A stretch of DNA of 50,138 nt from an uncultured Sutterella sp. (GTDB lineage Bacteria; Pseudomonadota; Gammaproteobacteria; Burkholderiales; Burkholderiaceae_F). How positions within the stretch are numbered: the stretch's first letter is position 1; each line of letters starts with the position of its first letter. Both the position numbers and the translations under genes were made by a program. Location: NCBI GenBank assembly GCA_900542195.1, contig UQNA01000012.1, positions 1 through 50,138 on the forward strand, read 5' to 3'. The notes beneath the pieces are model-generated. The model was not told the DNA's origin, made no database searches, and was given only the letters and a program-made list of their open reading frames with translations. Shown here in pieces: positions 25,628-34,152 of this stretch.

Positions 25628-26179
25628 CTACTCGGCGTTTTCAGTGGCGATCCCACCGAACTCAATGCCTACCACATAGGCAACCGCAAAATTATCAAGC
25701 GGCATATCCGGAACAACAAAGCGGAATTGGTTTTTGCTTCCGGCTTGAATAACTTTGGTTTCTCGCGTCAGCAAATAAGCGTTCTTGTAGGCGTCAGGAT
25801 TGCCTTCGGCATCCTTGCCGAATACGTGAATCGTGAAGTGAGCATTCGTATAGGTAATGCTCTGTGGATTGACAACCGTTAGAACAAATTCCGAACCGTT
25901 GCCGTTCTTGACAGGCTGATCGATGCCCAAAAGAAAAACTGCTCCGGAAGTAGATACCGGAGAAAGTTTAGGATCTGCCGGCATCAAAGGAATGGAAGAT
26001 GTGGGAACGATGCTCTCAAGATAGTTCACTCGTTTTTGGAGCATCAGCACAGCTTCCTTCAAATCTTCAACCTGCTGCTTCAGTGTAGGCACTTGACTTT
26101 TTGCTGTTTGGGCCAAGACTCCCGTAGAACAAAACAAAACGGCAGAGGCTGCGGCGGCTGCGATTAATAGTTTTTTCAT
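25628..26179 (-). CDS. Periplasmic coiled-coil protein of unknown function
   Basis: About 183 residues from ATG 26179, chosen because a GGAG Shine-Dalgarno precedes it and a signal peptide begins there (MKKLLIAAAAASAVLFCSTGVLAQ, cleavage after LAQ). An earlier in-frame ATG at 26236 would bury the signal peptide. The mature protein starts with a short coiled coil (LKQQVEDLKEAVLMLQKRVNYLES), then a beta-rich domain (FVLTVVNPQSITYTNAHFTI... HVFGKDAEGN). I do not recognise the family. It follows the exported lyase gene after a terminator. Confidence 0.7.
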   Translation of the reverse strand: MKKLLIAAAAASAVLFCSTGVLAQTAKSQVPTLKQQVEDLKEAVLMLQKRVNYLESIVPTSSIPLMPADPKLSPVSTSGAVFLLGIDQPVKNGNGSEFVLTVVNPQSITYTNAHFTIHVFGKDAEGNPDAYKNAYLLTRETKVIQAGSKNQFRFVVPDMPLDNFAVAYVVGIEFGGIATENAE

Positions 26180-26289
26180 GCTTCGATCTCCAAAATGATG
26201 GTGATTAAGCTTATCAACTCGGCCGACAGCCTCCATGAGTTCATCCTTATTTGAGCAGTAAGCGTGTAAAACTTTTTGACGACTGAATT

Positions 26290-26334
26290 AAAAACCGGTG
26301 CTTCTTTTCGTTACGTCACGAAAAAAACACCGGT
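26290..26334 (-). terminator. Terminator of the exported lyase gene
   Basis: On the minus strand ACCGGTG (complement of 26328-26334) pairs with CACCGGT (complement of 26294-26300), with an inner TTCGT/ACGAA stem, followed by a T-run (complement of 26290-26294). It starts 20 bp past the lyase stop. Confidence 0.85.
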
Positions 26335-26353
26335 CCGTTGCAAAACTACTTGA

Positions 26354-27853
26354 TTACTTCAAGTATTCAGCAAAGTCTTTGTCGAGTTTGGCCAAAGCAT
26401 CGTTAATTTTTTGCTTCTGCTCTTGAGTCCATTTCTCTTGGTCCTGAATGGAAGCCTGCATGATATCAAGCTGCTTTCTCATCTCGGCCGGTTGCGGACC
26501 TCCGGAGGTCTTCCGGTTCTTAATAATTTCAATCGGATTCAAAGTAGCTTTGAACTGTTCTTCAGACATCGGCAGATTAGGATTGCCGGTTGGGTATTCG
26601 GATTTAATCACTTCGCTGTAGATTCTCTTTGCTTCTTCATATGGGAAATCTAACGGCTTGATGTCATGAGCTCGTGCATATCCGACGACCTGGCTTGCAA
26701 AATGATGGCCCACACGGAATGGCAGCTTGTATTCTCTCATCAAAACGTCAGCAACTTCCTGAGAAGCTGTCCAGTCAAGATTGAGTTCCTCCAAGGCACG
26801 CTTTGGATTGATTCTTAACGCTGTTAAGCATTTGCCAAAGCTTTTCAGCATAGCCAGCGTCTGTTCCATCGTCGGCCAGTAAGAAGCTCCTTTTGGATCA
26901 CTAAATCCTGGAGCGATATTGTGTGCACGAATCAACATTGTCTGAGCATCGCCGAATACTGTGCTTGCTGCTTTTCTAGTGTTGATCAATAGTCCCGGGT
27001 TTCGTTTCTGCGGCATCGCAGAAGAAACGTAAGTATTGTCGCCGCCTTCTTGGAGAATAATCCATGGACGCGGTTGAGCGTATTGCGTCATTACGTCTTG
27101 GATGAAGGTTCCGACATGCAAAGCGATTCCTGTAACAACATTGGAGATTTCGATCAATTCATCAATCGGCTTTGTCTGAGCGGCATCGTACGCATTTAAT
27201 ACCGGTGCTTTAAATCCCAGATAATCCGACATGCGCTGACGATTCAGCGGCCAGCTGGTTCCATTAAGAACTGTTGTTCCCATCGGAGAATAGTTAATTC
27301 GTTCGTAGCATTCTTTCAGCTTCTGCTGATCACGTTCAAAGGAAGCAAGGTAACCGAAAAGATAGTGCGCATAACTATTGGGCTGAGCTGCAACACCGTT
27401 GGTGTAATTCGGAACGACTGTGTCGATATTCTTCTCTGCGATGTTCTGCAGGAGCTGCATTGTCTTAGCCAGAGCCTCGGAGATGGAGAGAATGTAGTCT
27501 CTGAGAATCATTGTGTTATATGAGGCATGCATATCCTGGCTGGAGCGGCCGATGTGAAGCATCGTGGCATCCATTCCGACTTTCTTAATCAACTCCGGTT
27601 CATAAGCGATCACTTTGTTCGGTCGTTTGGCGCCGGGTTTTGAAGCATCAGCTGCAACTTCTGAAATTCCTTTCGCTATCCTTTTTGCCAAATCCTTATC
27701 TAACAAATTCTCATCAGCGTTAATAACTACGGAAGCCTTATTCATCTCCGTGAGCCAATAAAATTGGTCGCGCTGCGGAGCAGCTTCGGACACGGAGACC
27801 AGTGACAGTGCAGCGGCCAAAGCAGTTATTGAGAAAGTCTTTAATTTGTTCAT
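26354..27853 (-). CDS. Exported argininosuccinate-lyase-like protein (fumarase/aspartase superfamily)
   Basis: A 499-residue member of the lyase superfamily with a clear signal peptide (MNKLKTFSITALAAALSLVSVSEA), which is unusual since argininosuccinate lyases are cytoplasmic. Family motifs remain: HIGRSSQD at 100-107 (HTGRSRND in the family), VPNYTNGVAAQP at 147-158 (MPGYTHLQxAQP) and SSAMPQKRNP at 277-286 (GSSIMPQKKNP), so the catalytic serine loop is kept. The histidine of YTHLQ is replaced by asparagine (N152), and the substrate arginine/asparagine pair is altered, so it should not be housekeeping ArgH. It is downstream of the second molybdoenzyme set on the same strand. A periplasmic lyase could release an unsaturated acid for respiration. 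Confidence 0.78.
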   Translation of the reverse strand: MNKLKTFSITALAAALSLVSVSEAAPQRDQFYWLTEMNKASVVINADENLLDKDLAKRIAKGISEVAADASKPGAKRPNKVIAYEPELIKKVGMDATMLHIGRSSQDMHASYNTMILRDYILSISEALAKTMQLLQNIAEKNIDTVVPNYTNGVAAQPNSYAHYLFGYLASFERDQQKLKECYERINYSPMGTTVLNGTSWPLNRQRMSDYLGFKAPVLNAYDAAQTKPIDELIEISNVVTGIALHVGTFIQDVMTQYAQPRPWIILQEGGDNTYVSSAMPQKRNPGLLINTRKAASTVFGDAQTMLIRAHNIAPGFSDPKGASYWPTMEQTLAMLKSFGKCLTALRINPKRALEELNLDWTASQEVADVLMREYKLPFRVGHHFASQVVGYARAHDIKPLDFPYEEAKRIYSEVIKSEYPTGNPNLPMSEEQFKATLNPIEIIKNRKTSGGPQPAEMRKQLDIMQASIQDQEKWTQEQKQKINDALAKLDKDFAEYLK

Positions 27854-28108
27854 AGTTTCTCCTTGTGATATTTGATTTGAAGTAATTCAGGCCTTTCTTT
27901 TGTACTTAATCTGCCTGACATAAGAACCGAGCCCAGAACTTTCTGTTCTGAGTCTATCTCAGAAGTTTCTTGCCTTAGAAAAAAATTATTTACCCACGGA
28001 TTTTGCACAAATAGGAAATTGCAGGAAAAGAATCCACCTAACACGATCAAGAAAGGACAGAGTTTCTCAACCACTATCCTTTTCCAAAAATATAAAAAAG
28101 CTCTCGGC
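27854..28108 (-). promoter_or_regulatory. Leader region of the lyase gene with a symmetric site
   Basis: No gene. CAGAAC-TTTCT-GTTCTG at 27934-27950 is a perfect 6-5-6 palindrome about 85 bp before the ATG, possibly an operator. No convincing terminator follows the TorD-like gene, so read-through from it is possible. Confidence 0.4.
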
Positions 28109-28726
28109 CTATTCCTTGAGACTGTGCTCCAGCAACGCTCTTTCCGTCATCAAAAACACAGTCATCGTAGAAGCGATGTTTTGCAGATCTTCGTTGTCTG
28201 TAGATTCACGAATCTGTTTTGCAATGGCTTTGCCAACCGGAAGAAGATGACCCTCAACCAGTTCTAAAAGATCTTTTCCGTCTTTGCCTTGCATGACCAA
28301 AACTGTGGCAAAAGCCATTTCCATCGAAAGAGAATCCGCTTCCATTTCTTTTTCAGGCCTAGGCTGGAAATTATGCTTTCCATAAAGCTCTTTGATATCT
28401 CTCCAGGCTCCTTGGCAAAGAATGCCCTCTTCACTTCTGTAAACGGATTCAGACAAAGGAATGGTTCTGGAACCGACGCCGTAAAACAGCTTTGCATATT
28501 CCGCTTCCAGCTTATTTCCTTCCTGAGGAGGTTCTGAAAGCGTGTCCGCCGTCACATTAGACCCGCTTAAAAAAGCATTTTCCCCGCGGACAAAAGCTTC
28601 TACCATCGGAAAAACATCCAGCAAAGGCTGAACTCTTTTATCTCCGAAAAAGTGACTGAAGAATTCGTAGCAACCGAGCCGGCTTCCTTTGTATTCCTCC
28701 AGAAATTCTTTTGCGCTCTGCGTCAT
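28109..28726 (-). CDS. TorD-like chaperone for the second molybdoenzyme
   Basis: A 205-residue helical protein of the TorD/DmsD group. Landmarks are AEYAKLFYGVGSRTIPLSESVYRSE (about 75-99), matching the family's LxxEYxxLF... PYxSxY pattern, and EKEMEADSLSMEMAFA. It should bind the Tat signal of the catalytic subunit two genes upstream. A terminator hairpin lies between it and the Fe-S subunit gene, so it is probably made in smaller amounts. Confidence 0.82.
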   Translation of the reverse strand: MTQSAKEFLEEYKGSRLGCYEFFSHFFGDKRVQPLLDVFPMVEAFVRGENAFLSGSNVTADTLSEPPQEGNKLEAEYAKLFYGVGSRTIPLSESVYRSEEGILCQGAWRDIKELYGKHNFQPRPEKEMEADSLSMEMAFATVLVMQGKDGKDLLELVEGHLLPVGKAIAKQIRESTDNEDLQNIASTMTVFLMTERALLEHSLKE

Positions 28727-28746
28727 AGATTTCCTTTCTCTAAAAA

Positions 28747-28774
28747 GTCCCCGCCTAATTACTTAAGCGGGGAC
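28747..28774 (-). terminator. Intrinsic terminator inside the second molybdoenzyme operon
   Basis: GTCCCCGC (28747-28754) and GCGGGGAC (28767-28774) form a perfect 8-bp stem. On the minus strand five T follow (complement of 28742-28746). It lies between the Fe-S gene and the chaperone gene. Confidence 0.85.
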
Positions 28775-28809
28775 AAAAATGTTTATCTAATTTTTGAACA
28801 ACTTACTGG

Positions 28810-29445
28810 TTATCTAACTTTATCAGCTAGAGCAGCGATATCGCAATGGCTGGCGATGTAACGAACCTTCGGTTGTGTACCGGCTTTTTCGTTCATTGCA
28901 ACAGACTTAGCAACGAGTGCCTTCTGATCTTCAGTTAAGTTGTCATAGTCGACAAACATCAATGCATTTACTGCACAGGCTTCTACGCATTTCGGAGGCA
29001 AGCCTTTAGAAGTTCTCTGCGGACAGAGTGTGCATCTTTCTGCTTTGCCCGGAGTCCTCTTTTGATGATCCAGCAGCGGAACAATGACCAACTCATCCTT
29101 GTCGTAATAAGAAGTCTTTCCGCTGGTATTAAACTGCGGAGCGCCATACGGACAAGCAGCCAAGCAAGCCTTGCATCCGACGCATTTACTCTGATCGACA
29201 AGGACTTCACCGTTGGGTCCTTTATAGATAGCCTTGACCGGGCAAACCGGCAAGCAGGCCGGATTATCGCAGTGCTGGCAGCTTACACGGTAGTAGTTAA
29301 TAATGTTTTCTTTGACGTTTTCGTTGCGGTGAATTTGATTCCATTGAATGTTCGGCGCAACTTTATTTTCCTGTTTGCAGGCGATAAAGCAAGCCTGACA
29401 TCCAATGCAGTTGTCAACATTGACGAGTATTCCATATCTGCTCAT
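28810..29445 (-). CDS. Four-cluster Fe-S electron transfer subunit (second molybdoenzyme)
   Basis: A 211-residue DmsB-type subunit: CIGCQACFIACKQEN (13-27), CQHCDNPACLPVCP, CVGCKACLAACPYGAP and CTLCPQRTSKGLPPKCVEAC. Starts 2 bp after the catalytic subunit's stop. No membrane anchor gene follows, unlike the first operon, so electrons must arrive by another route, for example a shared anchor or the NapGH-like conduit. Confidence 0.92.
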   Translation of the reverse strand: MSRYGILVNVDNCIGCQACFIACKQENKVAPNIQWNQIHRNENVKENIINYYRVSCQHCDNPACLPVCPVKAIYKGPNGEVLVDQSKCVGCKACLAACPYGAPQFNTSGKTSYYDKDELVIVPLLDHQKRTPGKAERCTLCPQRTSKGLPPKCVEACAVNALMFVDYDNLTEDQKALVAKSVAMNEKAGTQPKVRYIASHCDIAALADKVR

Positions 29446-29447
29446 GA

Positions 29448-31652
29448 TCAGGCCTCCTTAGTAATTTCAACACAGGTTTCAAAGTACGGGGCATAGCCGG
29501 ACAGCTTGTCGAATGTACGAGGAATAAGAACTTGGGAGTTCTGGTTTCCTCTCCATCCGTACTGCATGCCTACCAATCCCGGAGGAACGATAATGGAGAC
29601 TCTGGCTTTGCCGTGACATTCGCCGTTCTGATTCTTAAGAACAATCTTGTCTCCTTCCTTAATACCTCTGGCTGCCGCGTCTTTCGGATTGATATCGATA
29701 GTGGACATCGGTTCGATTTCCAAAGAGTAAGGAGAGTCGGAGCGTACTTTGGAGTGTGTAATGTAGGGAGCGCGTGTACCGTTGATCACCTTCAGCGGAT
29801 ACTGAGCGGTCGGCTGCATCGGCTGCTGATATTCCGGATAAGTTCCTAAGTTGAATTTCTTGGTGATTTCAGAAACTAACTCAATCTTGCCGGACGGTGT
29901 TTCAAAGCCTGGCTGACCGTCATGTCTCAAGAGACCTTTTTCGTACTTCAACGGTTCTTGTTTCTGTGCTTTGACAACAGTCATGTTAGGCAGATTCTTC
30001 TGAGCTTCTGCATACGTTGTTCCCCACTTCTGAAGAATGGAGTCGCAGGCTTTAACGGGATCGCCGTCAAAGAAGTCTTTCGGATCGGCAACAAGCGCAC
30101 CGATCTGGAATGCGATCCACCAGTCTTCTTTTGCTTCGCCCAATGGTTTGACCGGTTTTCTGACTGCTACTTTATTTCCGAACGTTGCAAACGGAGCATA
30201 ACGTTCATAGTTCATAGCTGCCGGAAGAATCAAGTCAAGATTCTTATGAGAAATATCGCGGTAGAAGTAGTCGGTTGCGAATGCAAAGTCCATATTCTTG
30301 ATAGCTTCGGCATACACGTCCGGCTGCGGCCAAATCATGACGTTGAAGCCGAATCCGCAGAAGGCTTTAAGCTTGCCTTCTTTGACCCATTCAGGAAGTT
30401 TATTCGGATTAAATTGGACCTGTGTGTAGTTCCAAACCGGCACAAAGTCCTTATCTAAACGATCCTTCTTATGGGATTGGAACCACTTGTAGTCCACAAA
30501 CTCTTTGGTAAGACCATTGTCATGGCAGATATATCCTTCCGGACCGACTCCGAATAATGCACCGCCGGGAATATCTACGTAGCCGAGAATAACGGGAACA
30601 CACAACCAGGCGCGGGTATTATTTACACCGTTTGTAGAGTGAGACAATGACTGAGAAGTCAAAGCAAAGCTACCTGGACCTTGAGCGTAAGCATGAGCAG
30701 CTTCTACAACAAGATTTGCCGGTACGCCGGTCAACTCTTCAGTCTTTTCCGGGGTAAATTGCTTGCAGTAGTTGCGGTACTCTTCTACTCCATGAACCCA
30801 TTTGTCGCAGAATTCTTTGTTGTATAAACCTTCCTCAAACAGCACGCGGCAAACGCCGGCAGCTAAGGCAGCGTCCGTTCCTTGGCGAGGCTGAAGATGA
30901 ACATCGGCAAGTTCAGCTGTCTTTGTGCGGCGGACATCGACAACGACGATCTTTACACCGCGTTTTTTAGCGGCTCTTACGCCATTTAACCAACCATGAG
31001 GTTTTGACCATGCGCCGTTGGTAGCAATTACCAAATAGCTCTTAGTTTTCGGGCCGCAGCCACCGCCGGCATATTCCACACCGAAGGTTAATTCTTCAGC
31101 AAGCATGGAGCCTTTACGGCAAGCCACGGAGGATTCAGTAGCATAGTGCCAAGAACCAAAATGACGGGCCAGACGCATAACCGCGGGACGAGGCTCCTTA
31201 GGGTCACCGCAGAAGAAAAGAACGGATTCGGGGCCATATTTTTCACGGACCGTCTTCAAATTGGCGGCAATCATAGCCAAAGCTTCTTCCCAAGAGCATC
31301 TGACAAACCCAGGATCGTCACTGCCTTTCGGATTTGTTCTCTTCATTGGATAAAGAAGGCGATTCGGGTTATAGAGTCTCTGCAGAGTTGCCAGAGCCTT
31401 GTTGCAGAGAAGTTTCTGCTGGTGTTCTTTCCAATTACCGACAGACACAATGGTATTGCCTTGTTTTTGGAATTTAATACCGCACATCGGCATTTGGTTG
31501 CAGTTATCACAGATGGTAAAGCCGGTTTCTTCAGCTTCCTGTGCCTTAGCGGCTCCTGTGATAAACATCGAGGCAGCGCTAGGTACTGCTGCTGCAATTG
31601 GGATAGTTTTGAATAAGCCGCGACGGCTCAAAGTTACATTGAGGTTTGTCAT
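29448..31652 (-). CDS. Molybdopterin oxidoreductase catalytic subunit with shifted cysteine motif
   Basis: A 734-residue Tat-exported enzyme (leader LSRRGLFKTIPIAAAVPS, about 8-25) of the DMSO-reductase superfamily. The N-terminal cluster ligands are Cys48, Cys51, Cys57 and Cys83: C-x2-C-x5-C-x25-C, not the usual C-x2-C-x3-C-x27-C. A cysteine in ESSVACRKGSM (178) may bind molybdenum. Later segments include LVIATNGAWSKPHGW, VDVRRTKTAELAD, LILPAAMNYERY and the C-terminal INGTRAPYITHSK. The substrate is not evident. It is followed by its Fe-S subunit and a TorD-like chaperone and preceded by a Crp-like regulator gene on the same strand. Confidence 0.9.
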   Translation of the reverse strand: MTNLNVTLSRRGLFKTIPIAAAVPSAASMFITGAAKAQEAEETGFTICDNCNQMPMCGIKFQKQGNTIVSVGNWKEHQQKLLCNKALATLQRLYNPNRLLYPMKRTNPKGSDDPGFVRCSWEEALAMIAANLKTVREKYGPESVLFFCGDPKEPRPAVMRLARHFGSWHYATESSVACRKGSMLAEELTFGVEYAGGGCGPKTKSYLVIATNGAWSKPHGWLNGVRAAKKRGVKIVVVDVRRTKTAELADVHLQPRQGTDAALAAGVCRVLFEEGLYNKEFCDKWVHGVEEYRNYCKQFTPEKTEELTGVPANLVVEAAHAYAQGPGSFALTSQSLSHSTNGVNNTRAWLCVPVILGYVDIPGGALFGVGPEGYICHDNGLTKEFVDYKWFQSHKKDRLDKDFVPVWNYTQVQFNPNKLPEWVKEGKLKAFCGFGFNVMIWPQPDVYAEAIKNMDFAFATDYFYRDISHKNLDLILPAAMNYERYAPFATFGNKVAVRKPVKPLGEAKEDWWIAFQIGALVADPKDFFDGDPVKACDSILQKWGTTYAEAQKNLPNMTVVKAQKQEPLKYEKGLLRHDGQPGFETPSGKIELVSEITKKFNLGTYPEYQQPMQPTAQYPLKVINGTRAPYITHSKVRSDSPYSLEIEPMSTIDINPKDAAARGIKEGDKIVLKNQNGECHGKARVSIIVPPGLVGMQYGWRGNQNSQVLIPRTFDKLSGYAPYFETCVEITKEA

Positions 31653-32034
31653 TAATTATCTCCTCCGAGAGAAGGAAGTTATAGTGGGGTGCTATCACTC
31701 TAATATTTTCCCAAAGCCTCAATTAGACGAGTGTACTTTTCTTGGTTAACCCTAGATTTCTCATCCCAATTACCTAGGAAATTATTCCTAGGGTTATCTC
31801 TCAAGGCAAAAATATCCTATTGATTTATATGCCAATAATTTGGTCAAAAAATCTGGAATATTCGTTATTTACTTAATCGTTGTTCTTCAAGATCTCCAGA
31901 GCCGGGCGCCTTACCGGAATGCGCCTTATCGATCTATCTATCCGGAACTTTTAAGGCGTGTCTTCTAAAAAAACGAATACAACCAACAGCGCTTTTCCGG
32001 CTATTACCAACAAGTTATCAGCGTTCAATGTGCA
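31653..32034 (-). promoter_or_regulatory. Control region with a large palindrome upstream of the second molybdoenzyme
   Basis: A 382-bp stretch without a gene. CCTAGGAA-ATTA-TTCCTAGG at 31773-31792 is a perfect 8-4-8 palindrome, about 120 bp before the ATG. It overlaps a wider inverted pair, AACCCTAG (31748-31755) and CTAGGGTT (31788-31795). The palindrome has the size expected for a dimeric regulator such as the Crp-like protein encoded next to it. Confidence 0.5.
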
Positions 32035-32886
32035 TTAGTTCTGCTCTTCTTCAAACAGAATTTGTTCGGCTAATGTCCGAGGGTAGTTGTAGGAATCGGC
32101 TTCGTCCATGCAGCCTCTAATCCACAGATAAAACGGCTCCAGCAGCTCAGGATTCACCAAAACAAATTCTCCGTCACGTTTCCAGTTCTTCTCACGAATC
32201 CATTTATGGAGGACTTTGTCCAGCCATACAGAAGAACAATTTGTCACCAGAACCTGATACTTCCTAGTCAATGGCACCGGCATACGAATCATTTTTCTGC
32301 CTTCATTGTCATAAACCATAGTTCCGTAATTCAGGGCCCATGTCGAAGTCAATGCTTTGAGCTTGTCTTCGGTACTCAATAGAGACAAACAGCAAAAACC
32401 GACACGATCGGAGAGGCTTGCAAGTTCAAACTGGACTTGGAGCAACTCGTTAATGATTCGATCCTGTTTGGCGACTCCTGTCAAAATACTTTGCGGAACA
32501 CAGACAACCTCCGCCTTTGTCACTGCAAAGTAATGTCCGGCAGCAGGACGGCCGGAAAAGAAATTCAGATTGCCGGCAGCAATATGGCCGGGGGTTGATA
32601 AAGCAATGGCCTGGGTCTCGCCGCTAGTAGAACCAATTGCCCGACCGGTCACACCTTTTGTCACTAAAACTACGTGATCAACCTTCTCTTTTGAGGAAAA
32701 AATTTTCTCGCCTTCTCTCAATGTTCTGGCGATTCCCAACTTCATAAAGAGCTTTTCGAGAAGGGGATGCAAACGATGGTGAATCCATGGCATAACCGGC
32801 ACTTTGGAATAAATCGCATCCGCAGAATTTGTGTTGTTCTTCCCTTGAACGATTGATGCATACCAGCTTTGACTAAACTTTGCCAT
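32035..32886 (-). CDS. Crp/Fnr-family transcriptional regulator
   Basis: A 283-residue regulator. Residues about 55-140 form a cyclic-nucleotide-binding-like beta roll (LREGEKIFSSKEKVDHVVLVTKG... GHIAAGNLNFFSGRP... AEVVCVPQS), followed by the long dimer helix and a diverged C-terminal DNA-binding region. The usual Fnr cysteine cluster at the N-terminus is not seen, so oxygen sensing by Fe-S is unlikely. It lies directly upstream of the second molybdoenzyme operon, with the large palindrome between them, and is the probable regulator. An AAGG ribosome binding site precedes the ATG. Confidence 0.8.
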   Translation of the reverse strand: MAKFSQSWYASIVQGKNNTNSADAIYSKVPVMPWIHHRLHPLLEKLFMKLGIARTLREGEKIFSSKEKVDHVVLVTKGVTGRAIGSTSGETQAIALSTPGHIAAGNLNFFSGRPAAGHYFAVTKAEVVCVPQSILTGVAKQDRIINELLQVQFELASLSDRVGFCCLSLLSTEDKLKALTSTWALNYGTMVYDNEGRKMIRMPVPLTRKYQVLVTNCSSVWLDKVLHKWIREKNWKRDGEFVLVNPELLEPFYLWIRGCMDEADSYNYPRTLAEQILFEEEQN

Positions 32887-32976
32887 GAGACCTTAGGTAG
32901 TTATTGTTTTAGATATTTTGTTGAATTTTGTTATAACTTCGGATAATAAGCAATACAAGATTATTCCAAAACAAAA

Positions 32977-33002
32977 GAGGCTTGACAAAACTATCAAACC
33001 TC
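32977..33002 (-). terminator. Terminator of the exported hydrolase gene
   Basis: On the minus strand GAGG-TTTGA pairs with TCAAG-CCTC across a short loop, followed by TTTTGTTTT. It begins about 20 bp after the hydrolase stop. Confidence 0.75.
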
Positions 33003-33022
33003 TCAGCTTTTACAACGTCTTA

Positions 33023-34060
33023 TTAGAGGTTGCCTCCCGGTGCGGTCGTCTTAACGCCGCCTTCTTTTGGCTCTCCTAACTTCGCTTTGAAAAACTCTAC
33101 TACGGCATTAATGACATTTGGTTGATACCAGCTGATATCACCGTGCTTGGCATTCTTCATCAAAATGTATTGAGCATCGACGTTCTTTTGCTTCAAAGCT
33201 TCATACATCTGTTTGCTCTGTACGGGGCTAACCAAAGGATCCTCTGCGCCATGCATCAGAAGGAAAGGAGGTTCGGTTCCGTCAACATGGCCAATAGGAC
33301 TCGCGTCTAATGCTTTCTCAGGAGTTTCAAGAACAGATGCTCCGGCAAAATCTCTAAATGCCGGGCCATTAACTAAAAGAGCTTCTGTGACTGCAGCGGA
33401 GTCGTGTACTTTGCGAATGTTTTCCGGATGACCTTCACCAATATTTCTTAAGTCAGAAATACCGTAAATGGACACAACTGCCTGAACATCTGAATTTTGA
33501 TTCAGATAATCGCCCGCATCCCACTTCTTTTCGCCATTGGTAGCACCTACCATCTGAGAAACATAACCGCCGGCAGAGTCTCCGAGAACGCCGATTCTTT
33601 CCGGATCAATGCCGAATTCTTTAGCATGTTCTCTTAAAAATCTAACGGCTGCTTTACCATCTTGCAGGAGTGCCGGGAATTTATTCGGAACGGTACGATA
33701 TTCACAAGCAGCTACGACAAAACCAGCCTTTGCCAAAGCCATCCGCATTTCTGTGTACTTTTCATAATCGGCGGAAGTAAAGCCGCCTCCGGGAAAGTAA
33801 ATGATGGCAGGTTTGAGCTTGTTGTCACGAGGAATCAACACCGTCATGCGCAGTGCCCGATTATGTCTTAGGCCTTTAATCTGAGAGTAAATAATTCCAC
33901 CGATAGTATCTATCTGACCGTTTTCTATTTTAGGAGAGATGACAGTGGCACCTTTTGAATATCCGAGTAAGTGAGTGTCATCCGCCATGGCACCGGAAGA
34001 AGACAAGACGGAAAGAGAAAGAAGAGCCGCTGCCATGGATATCTTAAAAATTGTTTTCAT
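33023..34060 (-). CDS. Exported alpha/beta hydrolase (BD-FAE/esterase-lipase type)
   Basis: About 345 residues from ATG 34060, chosen because GGGAGG lies just before it and a signal peptide starts there (MKTIFKISMAAALLSLSVLSSSGAMA). The fold is an esterase/lipase-type alpha/beta hydrolase: oxyanion-loop region IIYFPGGGFTSADY, nucleophile elbow GDSAGGYVS, acid in HGAEDPLVS and histidine in KNAKHGDISW. Related proteins hydrolyse short esters or de-esterify plant or mucin polysaccharides; the substrate here is unknown. It stands alone, with its own terminator. Confidence 0.85.
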   Translation of the reverse strand: MKTIFKISMAAALLSLSVLSSSGAMADDTHLLGYSKGATVISPKIENGQIDTIGGIIYSQIKGLRHNRALRMTVLIPRDNKLKPAIIYFPGGGFTSADYEKYTEMRMALAKAGFVVAACEYRTVPNKFPALLQDGKAAVRFLREHAKEFGIDPERIGVLGDSAGGYVSQMVGATNGEKKWDAGDYLNQNSDVQAVVSIYGISDLRNIGEGHPENIRKVHDSAAVTEALLVNGPAFRDFAGASVLETPEKALDASPIGHVDGTEPPFLLMHGAEDPLVSPVQSKQMYEALKQKNVDAQYILMKNAKHGDISWYQPNVINAVVEFFKAKLGEPKEGGVKTTAPGGNL

Positions 34061-34134
34061 ATTGCCTCCCAAAGTGATTAGGAAATTATCATCGATATCC
34101 GTAGAGGCAACAACCAAACCATTTAGGTAGTTGA

Positions 34135-34152
34135 GATAGAGATTCCTCTATC
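34135..34152 (-). terminator. Hairpin overlapping the hslR stop codon
   Basis: GATAGAG-ATTC-CTCTATC, a perfect 7-bp stem. No T-run follows on the minus strand, so termination strength is uncertain. Confidence 0.4.

Noticed and set aside
27850..28074. A 74-residue minus-strand frame between the lyase and TorD-like genes
   Set aside because: Composition and position are those of a leader region; no ribosome binding site or recognisable protein.
32893..34132. TTAGGTAGTT repeated upstream of the Crp-like gene (32893-32902) and the exported hydrolase (34123-34132)
   Set aside because: A single 10-base match; in the first case it overlaps the ribosome binding site, in the second it is 63 bp upstream, so no common function is supported.
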